Source: Alphaproteobacteria bacterium
GTDB taxonomy: Bacteria; Pseudomonadota; Alphaproteobacteria; Micavibrionales; UBA2020
NCBI GenBank assembly: GCA_029266795.1
Contig: JAQSWE010000138.1
Span: forward strand, 1 to 6,896
Length of the DNA stretch: 6,896 nucleotides
Reading direction: 5' to 3'
Under the pieces are notes generated by a model that was given only the letters and a program-made list of their open reading frames with translations, did not search any database and was not told where the DNA came from. The stretch's first letter is position 1. Each line of letters begins with the position of its first letter. Made by a program: the position numbers and the translations under genes. Shown in pieces: positions 1-5,526 of this stretch.

Positions 1-919
1 CGCCATGGTCGTCGTTGGAGTGGTTGGTCGGCTTGGTCAGCGATTTGCCGAGTGCCTGCATCTGGCTCAACACATCGCTCGCGTTGCCGCTGGTGATGAT
101 GATGTTGCCGCTCTTCGCCGCGTCGCGGATGGTGTCGTTCTGCATGGCGAGCGTGATGATCTGGTGCGCCATATCTTCCGACAAGCCTTCCTTCGCCAGC
201 TTGTTGAACTGCTGCGCGTAGTTTTCGAAGATCGCCGAACGCTGGGCCGCGATACCTTCGCCGTCCAGCTTCTGCGCTTCCTTGCGGCCTTCGGCCTCGA
301 GGATCATGCGTTTCTTTTCCGCTTCCGCCATGTTCAGCATCGTCTGGCGTTCCATTTCGGAGCCCTTGACGTTGTTATACTTGTTCTGCAGATCCTGCGG
401 CGCATGGGGTTCATCGACGATCACATCAACCAGTTTCATGCCGTAGAGGTCTTCGATTTCCTTGCCGACGTTTTCGCGCACGCGGTCGGAAATGGTCTGG
501 CGGCCTTGGTAGAGTTCCGCGAAATCCATGTTGGAGGTCAGCTGCTTCACGGTGGCGGCGACGCGGGACATGACCTGCTTCAGCGGGTCGTTCGACGCGT
601 AGTGGTATTTTTTCGAGTCATACACTTCGAGGTGCATCTTGATCGGCACGGTCACGAAGATGTTGTCTTTGGTTTTCGTGGCGAGGTTCTCCTGATATTC
701 CTGCAAGGCGGTCGGCACACGCTCGGCGACGGTTTCAAAGGGCCAGGGCTTTTTCAGACGCAGGCCGGGGGTGTTCACGGTCTTGGTGTATTTGCCGAAG
801 CTTTCGATCAGCACTTCCTGCTTTTCGCGGACGTTCATGATCATGCTGGAAAGCCATCCGACGGCAGCGCCGCCACCGGCGATAAGGGCGCCTGCCACGA
901 TTACGGTTTCTAAAATCAT
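1..919 (-). CDS. SPFH/Band 7 (prohibitin-like) membrane protein, partial at the left edge
   Basis: Read on the minus strand from ATG at 919-917; 306 codons are visible and the stop lies beyond the window. Residues 1-27 form an Ala/Gly-rich hydrophobic anchor (MILETVIVAGALIAGG...). Residues 29-180 resemble the SPFH fold, with VREKQEVLIESFGKY, the NTPGLRLKKPWPFE stretch and an F-A-E-L-Y segment near 133-137. Residues 186-225 are the Glu/Ala/Lys-rich helix (MAEAEKKRMILEAEGRKEAQK) that forms the coiled-coil stalk in stomatin, prohibitin and flotillin relatives. The overall style is closest to bacterial relatives of plant HIR proteins. Such proteins oligomerise on the membrane and organise microdomains or regulate proteases; the specific role here is unknown. 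An AGGAG ribosome site (933-929) lies 9 nt before the ATG and supports the start. The gene is divergent from hemC. Family assignment is firm, the exact subfamily less so. Confidence 0.88.
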   Translation of the reverse strand, partial: MILETVIVAGALIAGGGAAVGWLSSMIMNVREKQEVLIESFGKYTKTVNTPGLRLKKPWPFETVAERVPTALQEYQENLATKTKDNIFVTVPIKMHLEVYDSKKYHYASNDPLKQVMSRVAATVKQLTSNMDFAELYQGRQTISDRVRENVGKEIEDLYGMKLVDVIVDEPHAPQDLQNKYNNVKGSEMERQTMLNMAEAEKKRMILEAEGRKEAQKLDGEGIAAQRSAIFENYAQQFNKLAKEGLSEDMAHQIITLAMQNDTIRDAAKSGNIIITSGNASDVLSQMQALGKSLTKPTNHSNDDHG

Positions 920-928
920 TCTTCTGTG

Positions 929-933
929 CTCCT
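929..933 (-). promoter_or_regulatory. Ribosome binding site of the SPFH gene
   Basis: On the minus strand the sequence reads AGGAG, followed by 9 nt and ATG (919-917). This is a canonical Shine-Dalgarno and fixes the start of a gene whose 3' end is outside the window. Confidence 0.8.
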
Positions 934-1035
934 GTTAAATTGTTTTTCGTTTTTTAGTCGCAGCAATACGCAGCCCCGCCTCATGTGAGGGTGGTGAAGA
1001 TCGTTCCCGTAAAGAAAGTGGGGTGCATATGTCCT

Positions 1036-1064
1036 ACATAACTATGGCATCCCAAAACCGTCAA
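1036..1064 (-). promoter_or_regulatory. Candidate sigma-70 promoter for the SPFH gene
   Basis: On the minus strand TTGACG (1064-1059; 5 of 6 to the -35 consensus) is followed by a 17-nt spacer and TTATGT (1041-1036), a poor -10. Transcription would start near 1029, leaving an untranslated leader of about 110 nt. This is the best -35 in the upstream region, but the -10 is weak, so the call is tentative. Confidence 0.3.
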
Positions 1065-1181
1065 GTTCGGTTCTGTCGCCATTTTCCTGAAGATGTTTCT
1101 ATTTTCGATAGTCAGATAGCATCACACTGAAATGCTTGTAAATACGAAGAATTCTTGGACATCTGAATTATTTTAATTTCA

Positions 1182-1211
1182 TTCCCATAATATACTCCAA
1201 TTGAGTATAAT
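1182..1211 (+). promoter_or_regulatory. Candidate upstream hemC promoter P1
   Basis: TATAAT at 1206-1211 is a perfect -10 hexamer. The only -35 at suitable distance is TTCCCA at 1182-1187 (4 of 6, 18-nt spacer). It would give a hemC leader of about 50 nt with no Shine-Dalgarno before the ATG. Its -10 is embedded in the 1191-1209 dyad. Confidence 0.35.
1191..1209. promoter_or_regulatory. Perfect inverted repeat, candidate operator
   Basis: TATACTC, five bases (CAATT), then GAGTATA form a perfect 7-bp-arm dyad of 19 bp. It overlaps a consensus TATAAT (1206-1211) on the hemC strand. This geometry is typical of a site for a dimeric regulator acting on promoter P1. I do not recognise it as a standard Fur, Irr, FNR or LexA site, so the binding protein is unknown. 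Confidence 0.4.
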
Positions 1212-1235
1212 TTTATTGCGCAGAGCTTCCGGAAT

Positions 1236-1264
1236 TTGATTCGTGCCGGTAATCGCCGTATAAC
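1236..1264 (+). promoter_or_regulatory. Candidate hemC promoter P2, giving a leaderless mRNA
   Basis: TTGATT (1236-1241, 4 of 6) and TATAAC (1259-1264, 5 of 6) are separated by exactly 17 nt. Only six bases lie between the -10 and the hemC ATG at 1271, so the predicted first transcribed base is the A of the start codon. The absence of any Shine-Dalgarno before hemC fits translation of a leaderless transcript, which is common in alphaproteobacteria. The -35 match is modest. Confidence 0.45.
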
Positions 1265-1270
1265 TTCCCC

Positions 1271-2200
1271 ATGAAAGCCAAATTGAAAATCGGCACGCGG
1301 GGCAGCCCCCTCGCCCTTGCCCAGACCCATCTGCTGATCGCCGCCTTGCAGGCAAAGCACCCGCATCTGAAAGCGGAGGGCGCGGTTGAGATTGTGAAGA
1401 TTGTGACCAGCGGCGACCGCATTCAGGACCGCCCGTTATCGGAAGTCGGCGGCAAGGGGTTGTTCACCAAGGAGATCGAGGACGCCCTGATCGCGGGCGA
1501 AATCGACTGCGCCGTGCATTCGATGAAGGACATGCCGACGCAACTGCCCGACGGCCTTTCCATCCCCTGCCTGCTGCCGCGCGAAGATGTGCGCGACGCG
1601 TTCTTTTCCTTGAAGGCCAAATCCATTGCCGAATTGCCGCCGGGGGCGGTCGTCGGCACCTCGAGCCTGCGCCGCCAAGCACTAGTATTGGCGCAGCGCC
1701 CCGATTTAAAAGTCGTGACCTTTCGCGGCAATGTCGGGACGCGGCTGAAGAAGCTGGAGGAAGGCGTGGTGGATGCAACGCTGCTAGCCGCTGCGGGATT
1801 AAAGCGCTTGGGTCAGGAAAACCTGATCCAGCATTACCTGTCGACCGATGAAATGCTGCCCGCCGTCGCACAAGGCGCGGTCGGCATCGAGGTGCGTAAC
1901 AACGACCGCGAAACGCAAGCGCTGCTCGCCACCATCCACTGCTACAAAACCGAATTACGCGTGACGGCGGAGCGCGCGTTTCTGGCTGTTATGGACGGGT
2001 CGTGCAAAACCCCGCTTGCCGCGCTGCTGCACGAAACCGACCCGCAAGGCCGCGCGAAATTCGAGGCGCTGGCCGCGACGGAAGACGGCAAAAATGTCTG
2101 GCGCGTATCGTTCCTAATGAATGTGACGAACCCCGGCGAAGCAAAAACGCTGGGCGAAGCGGCTGGCAAAGATATTTTGAAGCAGCAGGGAAAAGCCTAG
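1271..2200 (+). CDS. hemC: Porphobilinogen deaminase (hydroxymethylbilane synthase)
   Basis: A cytoplasmic enzyme that joins four porphobilinogens into hydroxymethylbilane, the linear tetrapyrrole used by uroporphyrinogen-III synthase. The 309 residues match the family length and all landmarks are present. These are the N-terminal IGTRGSPLALAQ (7-18), GGKGLFTKEIE (60-70), the catalytic-Asp motif HSMKDMP with Asp87, TSSLRRQ with Arg134/Arg135, FRGNVGTRL (151-159), and MDGSCKTP with Cys245. In this family that cysteine carries the dipyrromethane cofactor. The start is well fixed: an in-frame TAA at 1250-1252 precedes it and no other start codon lies between. No Shine-Dalgarno is visible, and a promoter ends six bases upstream, so the mRNA may be leaderless. 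The stop overlaps that of the convergent gene downstream. Unusually for this neighbourhood, hemD does not follow directly. Confidence 0.97.
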   Translation: MKAKLKIGTRGSPLALAQTHLLIAALQAKHPHLKAEGAVEIVKIVTSGDRIQDRPLSEVGGKGLFTKEIEDALIAGEIDCAVHSMKDMPTQLPDGLSIPCLLPREDVRDAFFSLKAKSIAELPPGAVVGTSSLRRQALVLAQRPDLKVVTFRGNVGTRLKKLEEGVVDATLLAAAGLKRLGQENLIQHYLSTDEMLPAVAQGAVGIEVRNNDRETQALLATIHCYKTELRVTAERAFLAVMDGSCKTPLAALLHETDPQGRAKFEALAATEDGKNVWRVSFLMNVTNPGEAKTLGEAAGKDILKQQGKA

Positions 2201-2838
2201 CCCGCATCCCACTTCGGCAGCAGTTTCTGTTCGATCGTGCGGCCTTGCATTTGCGTCGCGATACTGATGAGCGTATCCGGCGCGGGCATCCAGACGAGCG
2301 GCAGGCCGCGGATATTTTCCCACAGTTTGGTGTAGTGTTCCGCGCCGTCCTTCGGCACGATATCGGGATAGGTGTCGAGGAAGAACTGGATGTCTTTCGG
2401 GTTAAATTCGCTCGCGATGCCGAGGACGATGTTATAGCGACCGAGCCAGTCTTCGCCGGGGTCGAGCTTCGCCAGCTGCGGATTGCGCGCGGCGAGCGAC
2501 AGCAGCACCTCGTCAAACTTTTCGTTCATTTCATCCACCGACAATTCGCCGGCCTGCGCGGCATGGCGCAAAATTTCGCCGTAACCCTGCAATTCGGACG
2601 CCTTCAACCCTTCGGGGAGTTTGTAACGCCCCGCAATGCCCCTGAACCCGTGTTCGCGTTCGAGGTCGACCGGCGGCTGATGGAAATGCGGGCGGGGATA
2701 GGTGGTGCGGAATTCAGTACTGCCGTCGCAGGACAGCAGCACATGGCAGACGGTATCCTTGTGGCAATAGACGAAGTTCGCCTTTTCCACATAGGCATCC
2801 AGCACCCCATGAATTTCGCGAACCAGATCGTCTTTCAC
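2197..2838 (-). CDS. Conserved-looking hypothetical protein with N-terminal Cys/His cluster
   Basis: I do not recognise this 213-aa protein. It starts at GTG (2838-2836), right after an in-frame TAA, with AGGG seven bases upstream as a modest ribosome site. Composition and codon use are those of a genuine soluble protein; there is no signal peptide or membrane helix. Residues 25-64 hold a cluster of potential metal ligands: Cys25-His26, Cys31-His32, Cys37, the HFH at 51-53, and His64. The rest is a Leu/Glu/Asp-rich, probably helical body, with an aromatic segment around 165-185 (HYTKLWENIRGLPLVWMPAP). It is transcribed against hemC and shares the CTAG palindrome that holds both stops. Its upstream region contains a Fur-like box at 2869-2887. 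An iron-linked or metal-binding role is only an inference from the ligands and that box. Confidence 0.72.
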   Translation of the reverse strand: MKDDLVREIHGVLDAYVEKANFVYCHKDTVCHVLLSCDGSTEFRTTYPRPHFHQPPVDLEREHGFRGIAGRYKLPEGLKASELQGYGEILRHAAQAGELSVDEMNEKFDEVLLSLAARNPQLAKLDPGEDWLGRYNIVLGIASEFNPKDIQFFLDTYPDIVPKDGAEHYTKLWENIRGLPLVWMPAPDTLISIATQMQGRTIEQKLLPKWDAG

Positions 2839-2868
2839 TTAAAAGCCCTGCTGCCGGTTTCCAATTGT

Positions 2869-2887
2869 GTAAATGATAACCATTATT
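2869..2887. promoter_or_regulatory. Fur-box-like operator
   Basis: By my alignment this 19-mer (GTAAATGATAACCATTATT) matches 15 of 19 positions of the classical Fur consensus GATAATGATAATCATTATC, including the contiguous ATGATAA and CATTAT blocks. It lies between the divergent hypothetical gene (GTG at 2838) and hemD (GTG at 3030). It is just upstream of a TATAAT for the hemD strand and over or downstream of the likely -10 for the other strand, so one bound dimer could affect both. Zur or Mur family proteins use related sites and cannot be excluded. Confidence 0.5.
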
Positions 2888-2915
2888 AACATAATTGTGG
2901 GGTATAATCAATCAA
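2888..2915 (-). promoter_or_regulatory. Candidate promoter for the hypothetical gene
   Basis: On the minus strand TTGATT (2915-2910, 4 of 6) is followed after 16 nt by TATGTT (2893-2888, 4 of 6). A second overlapping TTGATT at 2911-2906 pairs with TAATAA at 2888-2883. The Fur-like box would begin at or within the -10, a repressing position. Both hexamers are imperfect. Confidence 0.3.
2903..2908 (+). promoter_or_regulatory. Consensus -10 element for the hemD transcript
   Basis: A perfect TATAAT with no convincing -35 at 16-18 nt upstream, where the end of the Fur-like box lies. Transcription would start near 2915 and leave an untranslated leader of about 115 nt before hemD. An alternative promoter, TTGACC (2968-2973), 18 nt, CATGAT (2992-2997), would start near 3004. 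Confidence 0.4.
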
Positions 2916-2973
2916 ATGTAGACTCGTTACGCAATGGGTAAGCCCTTTCGCGCGTTTAAAGGAATTGTTGACC

Positions 2974-3015
2974 ATGTCGGTCTATGATCGTCATGATAAC
3001 AAGGGGATAGATTAA
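2974..3015 (+). CDS. Possible 13-codon leader ORF before hemD
   Basis: ATG at 2974 opens 13 codons (MSVYDRHDNKGID) ending with TAA at 3013-3015, only 14 nt before the hemD GTG. AAAGGAA at 2958-2964 is a fair ribosome site, 9 nt upstream. CCTTT (2944-2948) could pair with the AAAGG of this site, and CCCTTT (2943-2948) could instead pair with AAAGGG (3014-3019) in the hemD site. This suggests, but does not show, a translated leader. Short ORFs like this also arise by chance, and there is no run of regulatory codons or clear attenuator. Confidence 0.2.
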   Translation: MSVYDRHDNKGID

Positions 3016-3020
3016 AGGGG
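3016..3020 (+). promoter_or_regulatory. Ribosome binding site for the hemD-mic60 GTG start
   Basis: AGGGG lies 9 nt before GTG at 3030. An in-frame TAA at 2997-2999, with no other start codon after it, makes this GTG the earliest possible start. The protein then begins with the expected HemD sequence (RRILVTRPQ). Confidence 0.75.
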
Positions 3021-3029
3021 ATTACAGCC

Positions 3030-5516
3030 GTGGCCGATACCAGAACACGCCGCATTCTTGTCACACGCCCGCAGCCAGCGGCGGGGGATTTTGCCGACCG
3101 CCTGCGCCGCGAAGGCTTTGGCGCGCTGGTCGCGCCGATGACCGAATATGTGGAGCTCGACCACCATATCGGCGATATCAGCCGCTATAACGGTTTCATT
3201 TTCACATCGGCGCAGGGCGTGAACATTTTCGCCCGCAGCTTTACCGAACGCTACATCCCCATTTTCGCCGTCGGCGACGCAACCGCGCATACGGCGGAGG
3301 CCGCCGGATTCCAGCGCGTCTATTCCGCGCAGGGCGACGCCGCCGCGCTGCAGGAACTGGTCGCGACCGAAAAGGACAGCCTGCACCTGAAAAACATGCT
3401 GCATGTCTGCGGCGAAGACACGGCGGAAGATTTCGGCGCGGCGCTGCTGGATATCGGCATCCATGTCACGCGCGTCCCCGTCTACAAGGCGAAATTCGTC
3501 GACCGGCTGCCGTCCGAAACCGCGCAGGCCCTGAAGCAGGGCGAGATCACGACGGTCACGCTGCTTTCCGCCCGCACGGCTGAAAACTTCGTCAAACTGG
3601 TGCAGGCCGACCCTGCGCTTTCCGGCACCACGACGGGCATCGAAGTCATCTGCCTGTCGGACCGCGTGGCGGAGGCGGCGAAGCCCCTGCCCTGGCGCGT
3701 GATGCGCATCGCGGCGTCGCCGCAGCTGGAATCCGTCATGGACCTTTTGCGCGACAAAGACCCCAGCAATACGCCCGCGATGCCGGCGGATGCGGTGATC
3801 GAGGCTTTCGGCGGCATCCGGCCGCTCGCGTCAAAGCTCGACATCACGCCCTCCACCGTGCAGGGCTGGAAAGAACGCGGCACCGTGCCGGAGGCGCGGA
3901 TCGACGCGGTGGTAAAAGCCGCGAAGGAAAACGGGATCGACGCCGCGCGCCTATGGAAACATGAAGGAAGCCCTGCGATGGAAGGCAACGACAACCCCGC
4001 AAAAACTACGCAGAAACCGTCCGAAGCGCTGCAGGCGCAGCGGGAGCGCGAACGCCGCCGCGGCGAAGACCGCCGGCAGCGCTACGCGACGCCCGACAAC
4101 CACGGCAATGTCCGCACGGAATCTTATGCCGGCCCCGACCGCCGTAGCTCGATCGACCGCCGCGCCTTTCAGGAACGGCAGGAACAGCGCCTGCGCGCCG
4201 AAAAATGGCGATTCCTCAACCGCTCGGTCGTGATGGGCTCGCTCTTCACGATTTGCGCGCTGTATGGCGCGGGGCTGCTGCTGGCGCCCGAGCTTTTCAT
4301 GTGGAAAAGCAAATCGACAGAGTTGACGCAGATGCAGTCGAAAATGGACGAGCTGAACAACCGCATCCTCGCCCTGCAAAAAGAACGCATCGCGCAGCAA
4401 AAAATCGTCGAGGAAGAACAGCGCTCGCTCGGCCAGCGGCTGAATGACCGCATCGGGCAGGTGGAATCCGCCGTCAACGCCGTGGGCGGGGCCGCGCAAG
4501 CTGTGACGTCAACCGCATCGACCGCCGCGAAAACCGTGACCGCCGTTGCGGGCAATACGGAACTGGGGCGCAATGTCGCGGGCTTCCTGAACATGCTGGC
4601 GAACCTGAATAAAATGAACAGCTCGCCCGAAGGCCGCAAGGAAACGGGCAAGGCGATGGACAACCTGCAAAGCGTGCTGGCCGGATCGCCGACCGACCCG
4701 AATTCGCTGAACGCCGCGATTGCCAATGCGCGCAAGAACGACCCGACGCTGAACAAGCTGATGGGCGGCGTGAGCGCGAAGGATTTGGGTGCCGCAGCCC
4801 TGCTGCTGGGCCTGAACGAGTTCCGCAACAACATCAACACCAACCAGTCGTTCGAGCAGGATTTGCTGCTGATGCAAAAATATGCGGGCGACGACCCCGC
4901 GATGGTTGAATCGCTGAAGCGCCTCTCCCCCTATGCGAAAAGCGGCGTGCTGAACCGCCAGCAGCTGCAGCAGGAATTCAAAGGTCTGGCATCGGACATC
5001 GTGATGGCGAAACTGCAGGGACAGGATGCAAGCGTCCAGCAGGAAGCGATCAAGCGCATGTCGAAACTGGTCAAGGTACGCCGCATCGACGACGTCAAGG
5101 GATCGAGCGTCGACGCGGTGGTGGCGCGCGCGCAGATGAAACTGAATGCCAATGACGTGCGCGGCGCGATGCAGGAACTGCAATCGCTGGAAGGCGCGCC
5201 CGCAGCAACCGCCGCCCCCTTCATGGAACAGGCGGCGGGCAACGTGCTGGCGGATGACGCATCGGCGCAGCTTTTGGAGACGATTATGTCGCGCCTGCAG
5301 GACCCGTCAAATATGAGTCTTGAAGGGCTGCAGGGTCTTGCCAGCGAAGTGACGGGCATGGTGCCGGGGCTGGAAGGCCTGGGCGACGCGCTTGGCATGG
5401 GCGGTATCGGCGGCGGCGGTTATGGCGGCACGGGCGCAATACCGCTCGGCAATCAGGGCTTCACCCCCGGCGTCAGCGGCGGGGATGGCGGCGACGGGCT
5501 GTTCGGCGGCCAATAA
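3030..5516 (+). CDS. hemD: Uroporphyrinogen-III synthase fused to HTH domain and Mic60/mitofilin-like membrane protein
   Basis: An uninterrupted 828-codon gene. Residues 1-241 are a full-length HemD: RRILVTRP (7-14), FTSAQGV (58-64), the VPVYKA segment (149-154) with the family's conserved Tyr, TLLSARTAENF (177-187) and ICLSDRVAEA (207-216). This enzyme cyclises hydroxymethylbilane to uroporphyrinogen III in the cytoplasm. Residues 252-310 form a small Cro-like HTH (AFGGIRPLASKL...STVQGWKERG). Residues 320-395 are an Arg/Glu-rich linker with repeated DRR motifs. Residues 398-420 are one membrane helix and 428-480 a coiled coil. Residues 585-760 match the mitofilin C-terminal region of alphaproteobacterial Mic60, including ARAQMKLNANDVRGAMQELQ (699-718). 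Residues 778-828 are a Gly-rich tail. The positive linker predicts HemD inside and the Mic60 part in the periplasm. hemY follows after 10 nt. Domain calls are firm; the fusion might be split by internal initiation at 3978. Confidence 0.92.
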   Translation: MADTRTRRILVTRPQPAAGDFADRLRREGFGALVAPMTEYVELDHHIGDISRYNGFIFTSAQGVNIFARSFTERYIPIFAVGDATAHTAEAAGFQRVYSAQGDAAALQELVATEKDSLHLKNMLHVCGEDTAEDFGAALLDIGIHVTRVPVYKAKFVDRLPSETAQALKQGEITTVTLLSARTAENFVKLVQADPALSGTTTGIEVICLSDRVAEAAKPLPWRVMRIAASPQLESVMDLLRDKDPSNTPAMPADAVIEAFGGIRPLASKLDITPSTVQGWKERGTVPEARIDAVVKAAKENGIDAARLWKHEGSPAMEGNDNPAKTTQKPSEALQAQRERERRRGEDRRQRYATPDNHGNVRTESYAGPDRRSSIDRRAFQERQEQRLRAEKWRFLNRSVVMGSLFTICALYGAGLLLAPELFMWKSKSTELTQMQSKMDELNNRILALQKERIAQQKIVEEEQRSLGQRLNDRIGQVESAVNAVGGAAQAVTSTASTAAKTVTAVAGNTELGRNVAGFLNMLANLNKMNSSPEGRKETGKAMDNLQSVLAGSPTDPNSLNAAIANARKNDPTLNKLMGGVSAKDLGAAALLLGLNEFRNNINTNQSFEQDLLLMQKYAGDDPAMVESLKRLSPYAKSGVLNRQQLQQEFKGLASDIVMAKLQGQDASVQQEAIKRMSKLVKVRRIDDVKGSSVDAVVARAQMKLNANDVRGAMQELQSLEGAPAATAAPFMEQAAGNVLADDASAQLLETIMSRLQDPSNMSLEGLQGLASEVTGMVPGLEGLGDALGMGGIGGGGYGGTGAIPLGNQGFTPGVSGGDGGDGLFGGQ
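3964..3980 (+). promoter_or_regulatory. Candidate internal translation start for a separate Mic60 protein
   Basis: AAGGA (within GAAGGAAG, 3963-3970) lies 9 nt before an in-frame ATG at 3978-3980, which is Met317 of the fusion. Initiation here would make a 512-aa protein (MEGNDNPAKT...) consisting of the charged linker, membrane helix, coiled coil and mitofilin region. That is the expected shape of a stand-alone alphaproteobacterial Mic60. The site falls between the HTH domain and the linker, where a gene boundary would be expected. Confidence 0.4.
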
Positions 5517-5520
5517 GGAA
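5515..5520 (+). promoter_or_regulatory. hemY ribosome binding site overlapping the upstream stop codon
   Basis: AAGGAA overlaps the TAA (5514-5516) of the hemD-mic60 gene and lies 6 nt before the hemY ATG. The arrangement points to one mRNA and probable translational coupling. Confidence 0.75.
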
Positions 5521-5526
5521 TAGCGA

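Larger units (their letters stand above)
920..1270. other. Divergent intergenic region between the SPFH gene and hemC
   Basis: This is 351 bp of non-coding DNA, clearly more AT-rich than its flanks from about 1105 to 1220. It holds the SPFH ribosome site and a possible SPFH promoter on the left. On the right are a perfect 7-5-7 dyad (1191-1209) and two candidate hemC promoters. A short GC-rich dyad, CCTCATGTGAGG at 979-990, would lie in the SPFH leader. No RNA gene, CRISPR array or insertion element is visible, and short ORFs crossing it lack ribosome sites. Confidence 0.7.

Noticed and set aside
5..913. 302-codon open frame on the plus strand
   Set aside because: It is antisense to the SPFH gene. 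It has Phe/His/Leu/Val-rich composition and no ribosome site, while the minus-strand reading has clear family motifs.
979..990. CCTCATGTGAGG dyad in the SPFH leader
   Set aside because: Arms of five bases around two are too tight for a stable hairpin, and no known operator is recognised.
1147..1156. AAGAATTCTT palindrome
   Set aside because: A 10-bp palindrome in AT-rich DNA with no matching second site or promoter alignment; likely chance.
1239..1243. GANTC (CcrM methylation) sites at 1239-1243 and 2921-2925 near promoters
   Set aside because: The motif is expected about once per 256 bp, so two in the intergenic DNA is no enrichment; nothing ties them to cell-cycle control here.
2002..2889. 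295-codon plus-strand frame running from inside hemC across the hypothetical gene
   Set aside because: It starts out of frame within hemC, has shadow-like Arg/Ala-rich composition and no ribosome site. The minus-strand gene has better composition, codon use and start context.
3961..4233. 90-codon frame starting ATG at 3961 within the fusion gene
   Set aside because: It lies in a different frame, and its Arg/Ala/Thr-rich product is a shadow of the charged linker. The SD at 3964-3968 serves the in-frame ATG at 3978 instead.
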